Below, one piece after another: positions 46,965 to 58,001 of a stretch of 64,000 bases of DNA. Made by a program: the position numbers and the translations under genes. The stretch lies in assembly GCA_003116995.1 (NCBI GenBank), contig BDSL01000047.1, forward strand, positions 124,001 to 188,000, written 5' to 3'. Within the stretch, counting starts at the first letter, position 1; each line of letters begins with the position of its first letter. The DNA comes from Yamagishiella unicocca. Taxonomy: Eukaryota; Chlorophyta; Chlorophyceae; Chlamydomonadales; Volvocaceae. The notes below the pieces were generated by a model. The model saw nothing but the letters and a program-made list of their open reading frames with translations, searched no databases and was not told the origin of the DNA.

Positions 46965-49900
46965 CTACTTGTTGCTGCTGCCCGCCGCAGCAACTGGGTG
47001 GGCTGCGAACCAGTCTTCCAGGACGCGCTGCAGCTGCTGCGGCTGATCGCACTGGACCCAGTGGGAGCAGTCTGGCAGGACGTGCACCTCGGACCGGGGG
47101 GCAACCTGGAGGCGGCAGGGGGAAGGGTAGGGTTTTTTTAGGGTTTTAGGGCTTTTAGGGTCGGGCCGGGGGGCAACCTGGAGGCGGCAGGTAGGGAGAA
47201 AGGCAGGGTTAAGGGAGGCGGCAGGTAGGGGGAACGGGAAGGGGGTGTATAAAAACCGGTTTACGCAACGGGACAGGATAGTTGGCGCATGGTCGTCGGA
47301 CACCAAATTTGTGGGCGCATGCTGGAGCACTGGAACTGACTACCGGCAAACCTGTGGAGGCGGCCTGTCGGAGCTGTGTAAAAGAAAAGAAATAGAAAAA
47401 GAATAAGCAAAAGCGCGGTGACGTGCATTGGGCGCGGCGAGGCGAGCGGCGGTGCAGCCCGGCGCCCTGCCCGGATACCGACCGTTGTTACCGTAGCGGC
47501 GTGAGATGCCAGCAGCGAACGTCCTGGACCGTCCCGTGTCTTGAACCGCGCCGCCGTGCCGTTTGGGAAACCGCGGTAACAGCAAGGGTCGCAAACGCAC
47601 GCGCACAGCGGCAAAACAAAATGGACAAGACATACAAAGTCTAAATGCCTAACGCGGCCGGAGGACCCACCTGGCCAGAGCGGAAGGCAGTTAGCGACGT
47701 CCGTCATCGCGAAGCATGCGTGAGGGATAATGGCGAGAAGTGTTAGGACAGACGGGAGACAGTTTAGCGGAGGTACAGGGGCCAAAACAACGAAGAGTCT
47801 GAGGCGGCGCGGCGAAAGAGAAGGAGTTGACGGTCGGTCCGCTGGATATGGCCGACGGGGTACGGCGCGAGGTAGTACGGCTGGACGCGCGGAGGAGCGA
47901 ATGGGTTGCGAAAGTGTGGGGATGTATTAGTCATAAAACAATTAAGGCTGTTGGGAGACTATATGGGTTGGGATGCAGGAGGGGGGCAGTGTGCGGTCCC
48001 TGGGAGACGGATCCCCACGACACTGCGTGTCATGCCCCACAGCAGGCATCACCTGTCGCCGACACCAGGTGTAACACTTCTCGACCTGATGCTGGGTGGC
48101 GCGGGCGCGCGGCACCACAGCCCCGCGGACTGGCGCTGCTGGCAGGCGGGCTGCAGGTTACCAAGCTGCAGGGTCTCAAGTTCCAAACGTAAAGGCGGCG
48201 CTGACTGCGGCTGCGTCGACCTCGTGACCTATTCACGCAGCAAGGAGCCGCGAGCGTTCTTCAAGCGCGGTGTGTTACATTGTGTAGAAGCACAACCAAA
48301 ACAACCAAGCAGAAGAACCACGCCGAGGAATGAGGCGTGGTTCCGCTAAGTACTCTGCGGCACCAACGGATTTGGTCAAAGGGCCCTGCGCCCGACCTGA
48401 ATCGCGAGATTCACACGTGTCCCCATCGCTGTCGGAACGAGTGGGAACCGAATCCGTGACGCAATCAATCCTAACAGCAACAGAGGCGCTGTAGTTATGG
48501 CAACAGCATACAAGCGGGAACGCAGATGTCCTGGCTCCGGAACCAATGCCGGTGAAACGTACGTGCCGGCGCTGGGGCGTGGCATGCGTACCCGGCTCAG
48601 CACCACCGCAGTGTGGCAGCGAGCGGGCGGGGGTTGGGCACGGCTGCCACAGTGCTGCGTAGTGTGGGGGCCCTAGTGTGTGCCCGGAGTCCGTGGGTGT
48701 AAGAGAGCACTAGTAGAAAAACGGAGAATGTGGGAGTGCAGTAAGACGAGGCATCGGTCGATTAATCACGAGTACGAGTACGGCCGGGGTCATAGGGGCT
48801 GCTACACGCGCAGGACTGCACGCTCAACAGTGGCCAAGAGATTACTCAAGGCAAAGACCAATAGAACCTCTGACTGTTGCCAGCCGGACAACAGTCGGGA
48901 AGGGGGGGGGGGCAGTGTAACAGGCGGTACGTGCGTGTTGTATGCAGGGAATGAAGGGATCGGAGCTCGCACTCACTCAACCTTACCGGTTTCTGTGTCC
49001 TTATTACCGGTTTCAATATATGTGCATTGCGTGTTTGCCCACTCCGAAATGTGAGTGGGTGCAGCGGCTAGCGCATAGCTCGTTGTCGTACCTCTGTTAG
49101 GAACACTGCATCGCCGCCGCTAGATAGCTGCATGACCCTCACGCCGCACCGGGTTCCATGCATGACTGCCCGCCGGTTCAAATGCGTAATGCCCGTGTCC
49201 CCCGAGCAGAGCAGGTCGCTGCATTGCATGCCTGCTTCGTTGCCAACAGATGAGCGGAAACGCAAATGCCCTGGCTCCCGAACCAATGCCGGTGAAACAT
49301 ACGTGCCGCCTGCGCTGGGGTGTGACATGCTGCCCGACACCCTAACCAGCTGCTGCTGTCCACGCTGGCGTAGCTACATACCCAGTGAGCGATGTGAGAG
49401 TGCACGATGAGAGGTCATTCCACGACCAAGCGTGTGTCATGGAACCCGCCATGCATCACCAGCAGCGCAATGCCATCGATCGCCCAACCACGCAGCTCCC
49501 CCCGCCCCCGCCTGTAAGCTGCTGGGGCCCTTACACCTCCTGCGTGTCATACGCGGTATCCCCTTCTTATGCCTCCACCCCTGTAAGCTGCTGGGGCCCT
49601 TACACCTCCTGCGTGTCATACGCGGTATCCCCTTCTTATGCCTCCACCCCTGTAAGCTGCTGGGGCCCTTACACCTCCTGCGTGTCATACGCGGTATCCC
49701 CTTCTTATGCCTCCACCCCTGTAAGCTGCTGGGGCCCTTACACCTCCGTCCTGTCATTACGTTACGACAGGACGTGTAATAACGTTACGCCTTTCGTCCC
49801 ACGGCATGCTTACACCGCCCCTCCCCGCCCCGCCCGCTGCCCACCATGCCGATGTCGCGGTTCATGGCGAGGCACAGCGCGTGGTCCTCCGCGCCCCACA

Positions 49901-50492
49901 CCACCACCACTGGCATCTCCAGCTGCCGCCTCAGGCCGCGGTCCACCTGCCCAAGCAAGCAGTGGCGGAACACACCACATGCAACGGGCGGGGTGCGTTG
50001 GGAGATATCATGCATATCAGGTCTTCTTACATGGGTCCTAGCTACCGGTATCCAACTAACACGAACGGAGGTGACCGATCCTCCCATCCGGAGGACAACC
50101 CCACAGCCCACAGCGTCGGTCGGTGCCCTCGCTCGCAGCTGCCCTCATCCTCGCTCCGTCCCACTACCGCAATGCATACAGCTGCTGCTGCTGCTGCTGC
50201 TGCTGCTGCACCTGCTGCCGCTAACGAGTCAGTGAGCTAATCGCCGCCGTATGTACACACCTACCTCCGGGTGTATGGGCATAAATCCCATGTACTTTAG
50301 GAGAAGCGCGCGGTAGTAGTTGAGGGTGGCCGTTGAGGCGCCCGGCTGCTGCATGGCGGCCTTGTACACGTCCACGCCAGCGGGCGTCACCGCACCGCGG
50401 CGCCTCGGGGAGTACTCCCTGCCGCCTCGCCAGATGGATTCGATGAAGTCCAGGTCGCTGAACGTCAGGAGCATCTCCGGCAGGATAGGGAG
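46965..50492 (-). CDS. Alpha/beta hydrolase (epoxide-hydrolase-like), C-terminal half only
   Basis: Three minus-strand exons in phase 0: 50492-50265, 49946-49845 and 47105-46965 (stop). The first encodes the cap region with QQPGASTATLNYYRA, a pattern typical of soluble epoxide hydrolases and related enzymes. The second has MPVVVVWGAEDHAL, with the acid residue of the catalytic triad. The third has VLPDCSHWVQCDQP, with the catalytic His. These enzymes hydrolyse epoxides or related small substrates by a nucleophile-acid-histidine mechanism. The N-terminal half, with the oxyanion HG motif and the Asp nucleophile, was not found to the right; that DNA is repeat-rich. The gene is therefore either 5'-truncated (a pseudogene) or its first exons are further away or missed. 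The last intron (2.7 kb) carries repeats. Confidence 0.7.
47092..47192 (-). repeat. Duplicated splice-acceptor segment of the hydrolase
   Basis: About 27 bases spanning the last intron/exon border (minus strand CTGCCGCCTCCAG then GTTGCCCCCCGG) occur twice, 72 bases apart, with acceptors before 47105 and before 47177. The 72-base difference is 24 codons and is open in frame, so either acceptor would give an intact protein end. Confidence 0.8.
47133..47160 (+). repeat. Interstitial telomere-like repeat (TTTTAGGG)
   Basis: Three adjacent units of Chlamydomonas-type telomere sequence (a T-extended TTTTAGGG, then TTTTAGGG, then CTTTTAGGG) lie between the two copies of the duplicated splice acceptor. 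Confidence 0.75.
48515..49330 (+). repeat. Pair of direct repeats, about 75 bp
   Basis: The sequence at about 48515-48593 recurs at about 49250-49330 with roughly ten differences; both contain ACCAATGCCGGTGAAAC. They lie in the last intron of the hydrolase and are probably parts of a dispersed element. Confidence 0.7.
49512..49748 (+). repeat. 69-bp tandem repeat, three full copies and a partial
   Basis: The unit starts CTGTAAGCTGCTGGGGCCCT and is repeated without visible differences, ending in a partial fourth copy. Each unit contains GTAAG followed by its inverted match CTTAC 12 bases later. It lies in the hydrolase last intron. The absence of spacers rules out CRISPR. Confidence 0.92.
50179..50214 (+). 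repeat. CTG trinucleotide microsatellite
   Basis: About ten uninterrupted GCT/CTG triplets, in the intron between the first two hydrolase exons. Confidence 0.85.
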
Positions 50493-51079
50493 CTGGATGG
50501 GGTCCACATACAAGGGTGCATTTGGGGGCGGGGACGATGGGCGCGCGGAAGCGACAAGTAAGGGGCAAGGTAGGGTGTTGGATGGACGCACGGTTTTTTC
50601 TCAAACTTTCCTCCCTGCTGAACTATACTCTTCAAAAACGCCCTGTAAGCAGCGTCAGAAGGAAGAAAAATATATTAAAATAAAATATACTAATAATCAC
50701 CTCGAGGAGGAACCTGACGACGCGACAACCTCAAGGTTATAGCAAGGGGAGCGCGAACATACAGTAAGTAGCGCTTTCGAGCAACCGGTGAGCCATACAA
50801 GCTGTCGTTATGAGGAAATGCTTGCTTGTGCTAACCGTGTTGAATATTGGCACCGTCAACCACCTCCCGGCCAATGCGGGGCCGACGGATGGGCTTAAGG
50901 ACTTTGGATCACCAAGCCTGCCTTGTGCACCGTCAATAGGCCATGGGCAAAGGTCGTTGCGAGATAAAGTGGGGCTAGAAGCGGTTTGCTCAAATGACAC
51001 CTCGAAATGCCCGCAAGGGTATCCTAGGGAACCATTCGTTGGAGAGGCACACGATGGCCTACGATGGCCCAGGTAGAGG
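50493..51079. other. Spacer right of the hydrolase fragment
   Basis: No recognisable exon of the missing hydrolase N-terminus. AT-rich around 50620-50700. An 88-codon plus-strand frame at 50810-51076 begins with a hydrophobic stretch but has no splice or family support. Confidence 0.35.
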
Positions 51080-51614
51080 CACCCTGGGGGCAAGTTGCCC
51101 GTGACGTACTTGGACGATGTGTGAGATAAGTTTCCTTTCTCGATTTGTTCCCTTCATTTAAAAAAAGCCAAATGGAGGTTGCAACGAGCTAGAAATCCTA
51201 ATGCAAAGAGCGCCGCATTTCATGGCAGGTTGCGAAGTTAGCGGCGGGAAGGCTGGTTCCTTGGATGTTGTTGTAACTATTTATTGAAGTAAAATTCATA
51301 AAAATTCCGGAGGTGACTGGTTATGAAAGGCGTAGTAAAGCCTGGCGTCCGTGACGTACCGTGTGCAAGTATAGTCGCCAACTGAATGCTAGCGCGAAAG
51401 CCTTCTTAGACCCGGCAAACAGCCACGTGGTTAAGGACCTCCGCCCAACTGGAGCAGGCTGCAAAATCCTCTGAGGGCGGCCATGTCCTGCTGAAACCGT
51501 CGGCGGCCAAAGCCACAGTTCAGCACAGTTGTCATTAATGGCTCCAGACAACCGTGGTGCAGCTGTCGTTGTTTCCAGGCATTCACAGTGTCTGTTTGCT
51601 AGATTCCTTGGGGT

Positions 51615-51862
51615 TCGGGAGGTACGGGCTCGCGCATTTCGCGCGAGCCCATTTCGAGGGTACCTGTCCGACGGCCCTCCAACCCGCCGGGCACATCCAA
51701 TCAGAGGGGTCAGGTCCGGCTGATTTGAGTTAAGGACACATTCATAAGAATTGCAACCTTTTGAGAATGGTGGTGTGCATGTCTTTGCGAAATTCGTTGG
51801 GATTGGGGAGATACGGGCTCGCGCATTTTGAGGGTGCCTGTCCGACGGCCCTCCAACCCGGG
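51615..51862 (+). repeat. Direct repeats of about 55 bp
   Basis: TACGGGCTCGCGCATTT followed by GAGGGT-CCTGTCCGACGGCCCTCCAACCC occurs at about 51624-51692 and 51809-51860. The first copy has an extra 11-base insert that makes a hairpin (GGGCTCGCG with CGCGAGCCC). Confidence 0.75.
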
Positions 51863-52035
51863 TCCAGAGGCCTCAGAGATGGTCGAGGAATCCGAGGAGG
51901 CTTCTGAGGCGTTCGACTTCAAAGCTTCATCACCTGATGTGCAGGCGAGGGTGCGGAAGGGGGTGCAAGAGGAGAAGCGGCCCTGCATGTGCGTTAACAT
52001 TCCCCTGGAGCCGTTCCTCCTAAAGCCATTCACGA
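51828..52035 (+). pseudogene. Possible coding fragment, unknown
   Basis: A plus-strand frame reads PEASEMVEESEEASEAFDF and then VRKGVQEEKRPCMCVNIPLE, with an acidic-then-basic composition like real protein. It starts inside a direct repeat and I found no partners. It could be retroelement debris. Confidence 0.2.
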
Positions 52036-52901
52036 TGTACGTGCAGCCGAGTTGTCTCCCGTCATGCTTGTGTGCGGTTTTATGTCAAAACAATGTGGTT
52101 TCTGCTCAGGGTTGTCGTTGGGCTGAGTGTCGTCTTGGCCTGCTGGTTAAGGAAAGCAGCCGAATCAGACCGCCGTTTGGTAACTCTGCAACGTGTTTCG
52201 GGTCCAGCACATATTTTCATTCGGGATACACCGTAACATGGTCGTCTACATTCCAAGAAATCCCAGCATCACTACTCTTGATGCTCAGTGTGGAACTTTG
52301 GCGGTTCCGCGTGTCCGCGTGTGCTCCAAGGGTCGCGGAAAACGGGGATAGGAGCTGTAACATTTCCTTTCGACAATAACATATAGGGTGCAGATTCACG
52401 TCATCTAATTATTATTCGCTGCGAACCTGGCGTATGCAACTAGTCGGCGCAATAATGCACGAACAATGCAAGCATGACCAGGCACGACTTCGCGGCTGGT
52501 ACGTTCCGTAACCTTGGAAAAGCTATCCGGTCATACAAATTGCATCTTTTATTTCCGTATTTCTGGACTCTTAGCAGTGCCTTCATGCCGCTTCCCGCCA
52601 CTACTCCGCAACCTGCCATGAAATGCGGCGCTCTTTGCATTAGGATGTTTAGCTCGTTACAGCCTCTATTGGGCTCTTTTTAGGAATGCAAGGAACAAAG
52701 GATCGGGAAAGGAAACTTATCTCACACGTTGTCCAAGTACGTCACGGCCACCTTGCCCCTGATCCCGCCATAATGTCGTCCACAGCCAGCAGGACGCCTT
52801 TGAATGCTGCAGACCTTCTTTATCACAGTCCGTTTCAAAGTCTGAGAAAAGTAGCAATTAGGCTTGGCACAGATCCCACGTTCACGAGGGCCGCTCATTA
52901 T

Positions 52902-52987
52902 TCCCAACTACGACAGATGCCACCGACATTCCCAACTACGACAGATGCCACCGACATTCCCAACTACGACAGATGCCACCGACATTT
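52902..52987 (+). repeat. 28-bp tandem repeat, three copies
   Basis: Three identical copies of a 28-bp unit containing CCCAACTACGACAGATGCCA. Confidence 0.92.
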
Positions 52988-53159
52988 CCTTGTTTTCTTC
53001 CTGGAAAAAAGCTATTTAAGAAGATATGTGAGCAATTAGGAAGGTGGGAAACCAAAGTGCCATGGGCGACGTACTGCTCTTTGCTGGGGCACAAGGAGCC
53101 ATACAGGGCCCGTGCACATGCTTGTCAGTGGGGCACATACATATTTTGTTGATTGTTTG

Positions 53160-53164
53160 TTACA
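53160..53164 (-). terminator. TGTAA polyadenylation signal of the small secreted protein
   Basis: Minus-strand TGTAA about 420 bases after the stop at 53583. Confidence 0.5.
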
Positions 53165-53582
53165 AATTATGATGTTTTCTTGAACGATGGTGGGTTGGGC
53201 TTTCCGAGGCAGTTACTGTATCGGTTGACCGGGCTTCGGTGAACCGGGCGCCTCGTTCACGCTACCGGGTCAGTCAGCCTGTTTGGTATACGGCCCGGCA
53301 GGACGGTAACCTGGGGGCAACCGAGGGTATGTATGCCATAGGGATTATTATTAAACCAGCACCCCGCAACCGTCCTGTCCATCCGTCCTCTCGAAACAAA
53401 TGCTCAGCTTTGATCGATAGATGCTGCTGTGGAGCTCTTCAATGCTGGATCTCGCTCAAATGACTCTCTAATAATCGATTGAGCCATGTAGGGCTCATCA
53501 CTCCTCACTCGCCGACAACGTCGGCCGCCAGCTCGCCCGTGGCAGCTGATGAGGCAGGGACTCTCTCGGTGGCGGCAGTTCT

Positions 53583-55037
53583 TCAGTTGGTGCACTGCAC
53601 CACGAAGCCGCCATCGGGACCTAGGCCCTGATAGAACTTGGCAAACTGGCCGGCGCAGCGGCCGCCGTTGGGGGCCGAGAACAGCTGGACACCCTTGCTG
53701 GGCAGCTTGTAAGGGGCCGGTTTGGGGTACGGGAACCTGCGGGTAACCACACACAGTCGCACACACAGGCACACACAGACACCCACACGCACACAATTGT
53801 TATTTGTGCACGGCGGGGGACTATCCGTCAAACGAGTAGCTAGTGTGTGCACGCACGTTGATGACTACTGCCGACCGGATGCGTGCGTGTGGCGGGCAGT
53901 GCAGTGCGTAGGTAATATTGCCACCACAATCTGTGTGCGTGCGTACGTGCAGCTTCCTCGCTCAATGTCAGTTCATTGTCATCCATCCGCCGTAATTTGG
54001 TCCGTAAGAAATGTGGAGCATATCCGGTGCCGGCCTAATCAGACAGCCCGAGCAGGCAGAGCAGCTAGTTGGGACATAAGCGGCCAAGCTTGTGGTCTAG
54101 CGCAGTAAATAGGGTTGCAAGTTCCGAGTTCAGCACAAGTATGGAGGCGATTAGGTATCATATATATCATGGCAGAAACTGGCCCCACTTGACGAGCGAT
54201 AGATAAAGTACCCACCATCCAAGCAACAGCAGCAGGCACCGATAAATCCAACTGTATGTCCACGCAGAGACTCAGTGACTACGCTTGCTTTGCCTTCCCA
54301 CGTACGTCATGACGTCTATTGTACACATACGTTCATGCATTTGTACACACCTACCTGCCCACGCACTGCGCAATCTGACCGGACACGAGTTTGGTAGCGC
54401 TGATGATGGTGCCGGCAGGAAACGGCTGGGCGCCCCGAATCTGCACGCAAGCAAGCATTGCATCCATACACACAATGGATAAGCAAGTAAAAATGACGTG
54501 CGAAAGAAGGCGCCTCCCCCAACACATTTACGCGGCGCTAACGAAGCAACTCAATCGGGCTTCAACGTGCTAGTGACAGACAATAATTAACCCTAACGGA
54601 CGACAATTCGACAGAACGGCCCCGTCTTCGCACTGCTAGGCAGGCCGCTGATCATCCAACCGCAGTAGCTGAACAAAGAAGCAACCTAAGCAAGCGCATG
54701 CACACAAATAGCTACATGATTGCATTATACATACACACGCACACGTATTCACGCTATTCAACCTATTCACGCTATTCACGCACGCCCGGCGGCTGCTCGC
54801 CGCAGTAGTTGAATCAGTTACGTATTTTCTTGCTAATAATCGACTTACGTTTTGCGGCCTATTGCAGACCAGCTGCCACGCGCCGTTGGAGTTCAGGATG
54901 TAGGCGCAGCACACTCCGCTTTGCCCGGTGTTCACCTGGGCCGACGCGGGGACGGCCATCATCACAGCAGCGGCGCCCAAAAGCGCCACGAGCAGCAACA
55001 ACGACCGCGACGAGGCCTTGCTCAGCGGCGGCGGCAT
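53583..55037 (-). CDS. Small secreted Cys-containing protein, 142 aa
   Basis: Three minus-strand exons: 55037-54849, 54440-54355 and 53736-53583. GT-AG introns in phases 0 and 2 (429 nt with stop). Residues 1 to about 34 are a signal peptide: basic MPPPLSKASSR, a leucine-rich core, and an Ala-rich cleavage region ending VPASA. The mature part has six Cys (a VCCAY pair, one each in LVCNRP, AQCVGR, GGRCAGQ and VVQCTN), enough for three disulfides. It ends with FAKFYQGLGPDGGFVVQCTN. I do not recognise the family. An extracellular-matrix, cell-wall or signalling role is possible but unproven. Introns carry CA/TG-rich simple sequence (for example 53745-53800). Confidence 0.72.
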
Positions 55038-56417
55038 GGCAACGAATACTGCGTGGTGTGATAAAAAGTAACTGGTAGATCAATCGGCTGATTAGTTGTG
55101 GCGTGTGCGTACTTGAGGCCTACTTGTACGTAGTTCGCCGCCGGCTGATTTACTGCTGGTCTTATCTTAAAAAGGTATACCAGATAACATTAACTGCAGT
55201 GCTATTTATGCATGCGGCTAGCTGTGATACTGCTGCATGGTGGAATGTATGGTGGGCACGCGCGGTGAACGGGCACCAATGAAACCCTACTACTGCTGCG
55301 GTCCTCAGAACTTTGGGTACGCCTGAATAAGCGCAATACCGCACGACAATGCGATAATCGACAATGCCACATGTCACAATCGTCATCGCCGGTATTTGTC
55401 AATTCATATTACTGCGCCTTCGCCCCAATTATGTGTTTAAGGAGGCCATTGTAGCGGGATCTTCCCATGACCCGGTCATCATGACCAGCTCGTATAAAAC
55501 TACCGCCGATGCCGAATAAACACTATGTACACGGGTCGGACGAGCAGCACACACGGACCGCAGAGCCAAATGGCCGATTGCACCGGGCTTGGCCGGGAGC
55601 ACAATAAAAGTCCCCAGTGCACAAAATTTACATACAGCGGGGGCTGGGAAGCTGCGCGCAAAATGATCGCAAAATGTCCGGGAAACAGCAGCCGCGAACG
55701 GACGGGATGGCGTCTGGCAGCAGATGCAAAACAATGGATGCCCCTAACAGGCGTTTTTAGAGCATTGGGCCGGACGAGCGCAACTCATAGTGCCCTACAA
55801 CGCAAGAGGAATAGCAGCATGTCCATGGTAACAAATTGGGTTGGCTGCGTGTAAAGTATGGTAGCAGACGCCCTGAAACACACCGAAAAGCACAGGGACC
55901 TCGCTCGCCGCGCCCAAGACAGCCCGCCCCTGCTGACAAGATAGACCGGCAGGCATGCATACCGAACATTGCACGAGCAACGGGGCAATTCCATCCGTGG
56001 TGCAGGCGGGGGGGAACACCGGGCCGGCGCTGGCCCCAGGAAGCTCTCCGCACTAACAGTCGACGCATTGTGCAGTGTTGTGCTGGTATTATGATCATGC
56101 TGGCATTTCAGGTGGCGCTGCATGGTACTGCATGGTACTTCAAGTGGCACACACATACATCACTGGAAATGACAAGCCAGCGCTAGAGGCCCCAGGACCA
56201 AATGACAACTTCGAGCCTGGCGTATGCAAAACAGCGGGTTCCCCAGAACGAAGGATGGCCACCCAGCAGGTACCCCTGGCTGGGTACACCGAGGCCAGTC
56301 AAGGACAGCACGTGATCCCATCCTCCACTAAACCGAAAAGAACATACACGATCACATGCTTCACGAAGAAGACGGTACCCGTCCTTATGTATATGGACGC
56401 AAGTTGTGGAAAGAATT
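55038..56417. other. Promoter of the secreted-protein gene and spacer
   Basis: The first 150 bases or so should be the minus-strand promoter. On the plus strand a TATA-like GTATAAAACT (55492-55501) precedes an ATG at 55525 and a 109-codon frame ending at a stop that contains TGTAA. The protein has no recognisable features, so I do not call it a gene. Confidence 0.35.
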
Positions 56418-57134
56418 GAGTACGGCGTTTCATACATCAGAAAATTCGTCCAAGACCGCCTGAGCTAGGGTTAGGAGAGCAGGTCGATATTATCAGTAAG
56501 AGGGAGTCGAATATTGGTTGTATTCTGCACACGCTAGAGCAACGTTTTGATGACGACTGGGCTAATTTTCGTCTGCGCACACCAACTAGGGAGTTTGTGT
56601 CGGACGGCAACAAACCAGCTGTGAAGATGTGTCGATACGCACACTGGATGGGGCACACCTACGCATATGCAGGGGTACATTATTCCCGCTAATAAGGTGT
56701 ACGCCAGTCTACTGCGCTTTATTAGGTTATGTATTTGGGGTCTAGAGGTCAGCCGCCCACATGGGCGAGCTCGTGAAGACCGCTGGTGCCTGGCATGCAT
56801 GTGGCGACCGGCAAGCAATAGAGGATGAAAGGCACGTACTGCTGGAATGCCCTGCTTATAGTGGTCTCCGCGATGAACTGTGGGGAATGGGCATAACGCC
56901 CAATGCCACGATGCTGCAGGTCATGAGTGACGAGGACCAACGGGGTCTAGCGAGCGTGTTGCACCTTATTAGGAATCATCGTACAGCAATTACGGGTGTC
57001 AGGACATGCTACGTTATTTGGGCATGGCTACGTAAACGTTTTCAATTATTCCTTATGAATTACTCTGGTTAGCGGTCCATGAGCCTCCTGGCTCGTCTGG
57101 GCCTTACGAGCTCGTAATCAATCAATCAATCAAT
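56418..57134 (+). mobile_element. 5'-truncated LINE with a (CAAT)n tail
   Basis: Reads, across frameshifts: YIRKFVQDRLS (about 56430), FVSDGNKPAVKMCRYAHWMG (about 56595-56655), LGSRGQPPT-like debris, then AIEDERHVLLECPAYSGLRD (56818-56877) and RTCYVIWAWLRKRF to a stop at 57072. It ends in a short CAAT microsatellite (57116-57134), a typical non-poly(A) LINE tail. The motifs match the LINE at 36795. Confidence 0.65.
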
Positions 57135-58001
57135 AGGCCCGTTTCTATGCTTTTTGGTTTCGGCCGCTTCTACCTCGTACGTAGGAAGCGCGTAGGAACC
57201 GTACAAGCGCTGTTTCCATGGACCTCCAGGAACCAGACCGGCACCAAGAGATTTCTTGAGCAATTGGAATATATGATCTTCGACAAATACATTAGGAAAT
57301 AAGAACAGTCCCTTGGCGCTCACCTCAAAGCGAGGTCATTTCAATAGGGCGCCCATAAACCAGCAGGCCGTTACCCTACGTATCGCTTTGCAACAATACA
57401 AACTTCATTGTCTGTGTTGTTGCAACATACCGTCACCCTCGCTTCCTGAGCGGCGGCAGCCCAAACGAGGCCATGCGCGGGTCGACATTTGGCGTCCCTG
57501 CCCCGCTAGCAAGCTCATTTACCGTCGATATATCAATATTGGACTCATTGCTGACAACGCCAGAAGGATGTTGGTCGTTTTGCGACGGGTGCCCAAAGAG
57601 GTTCGTGCTTGTCCGATGGCTGGCATACCGGTACGCAGTCGGGCATAAAAGGTTACTGGATCAAGGCCTCATATCTTCTAGTATTATCACCGACATCAAG
57701 ATGTCTGAAAATGGCCTTCGGGAGTGCGCAATTCCTTCCTCAGAAGACGCGCGCTGAATAATTTACCAACAGAAAAGCCCGCGTGTTTCAATGGTCCAGG
57801 GAACGCATAACAAGCAGTAAATGCTCGCTCCACTAGCTCCACTAGCTCCAGTCATAACCGTTCCCACGCCTTTCTACTGATCTACGGGCCAAACTGGCCG
57901 TAGCTTCGTAGAAACATTTTCTACGCTACGGTGGGACGAGCATCTCCATAGAAACACTTAGCTCGCGTAGAACGTGGTTTCGGGCCCATAGACACGGGCC
58001 T
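57135..58001. mobile_element. Terminal-inverted-repeat DNA transposon, 867 bp
   Basis: The left end AGGCCCGTTTCTATG is mirrored at the right end as CATAGACACGGGCCT. Longer subterminal homology is seen between the right end and the solo end at 38049. A plus-strand frame inside (57473-57757, with GCWSFCDGCPKRFVLVRWLAY) might be a relic of its protein. The target-site duplication is unclear. Size suggests a non-autonomous copy. Confidence 0.6.

Larger units (their letters stand above)
51080..52800. repeat. Large inverted duplication with a reverse-transcriptase-like motif
   Basis: The arm at about 51080-51255 is a clear reverse-complement match of about 52590-52800, including ATGCAAAGAGCGCCGCATTT in both. 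Each arm reads a VTYLD(D/N)V motif just before TGTGAGATAAG. YLDD-V resembles a reverse-transcriptase active site, so the arms may be two fragments of one retroelement. The 1.3-kb middle is not related to them. Confidence 0.55.

Noticed and set aside
49437..49779. Repeat array resembling a CRISPR
   Set aside because: The 69-bp units are directly adjacent with no unique spacers, in a eukaryotic intron.
50810..51076. Possible secreted protein starting MRKCLLVLTVLN
   Set aside because: The signal-like start is weak. The frame runs into the inverted duplication, and no exon partner or family was seen.
55525..55854. 109-codon frame after a TATA-like box and ending at TGTAA
   Set aside because: The protein text has no domain or biased codon use, and the region is more simply the upstream flank of the minus-strand gene.
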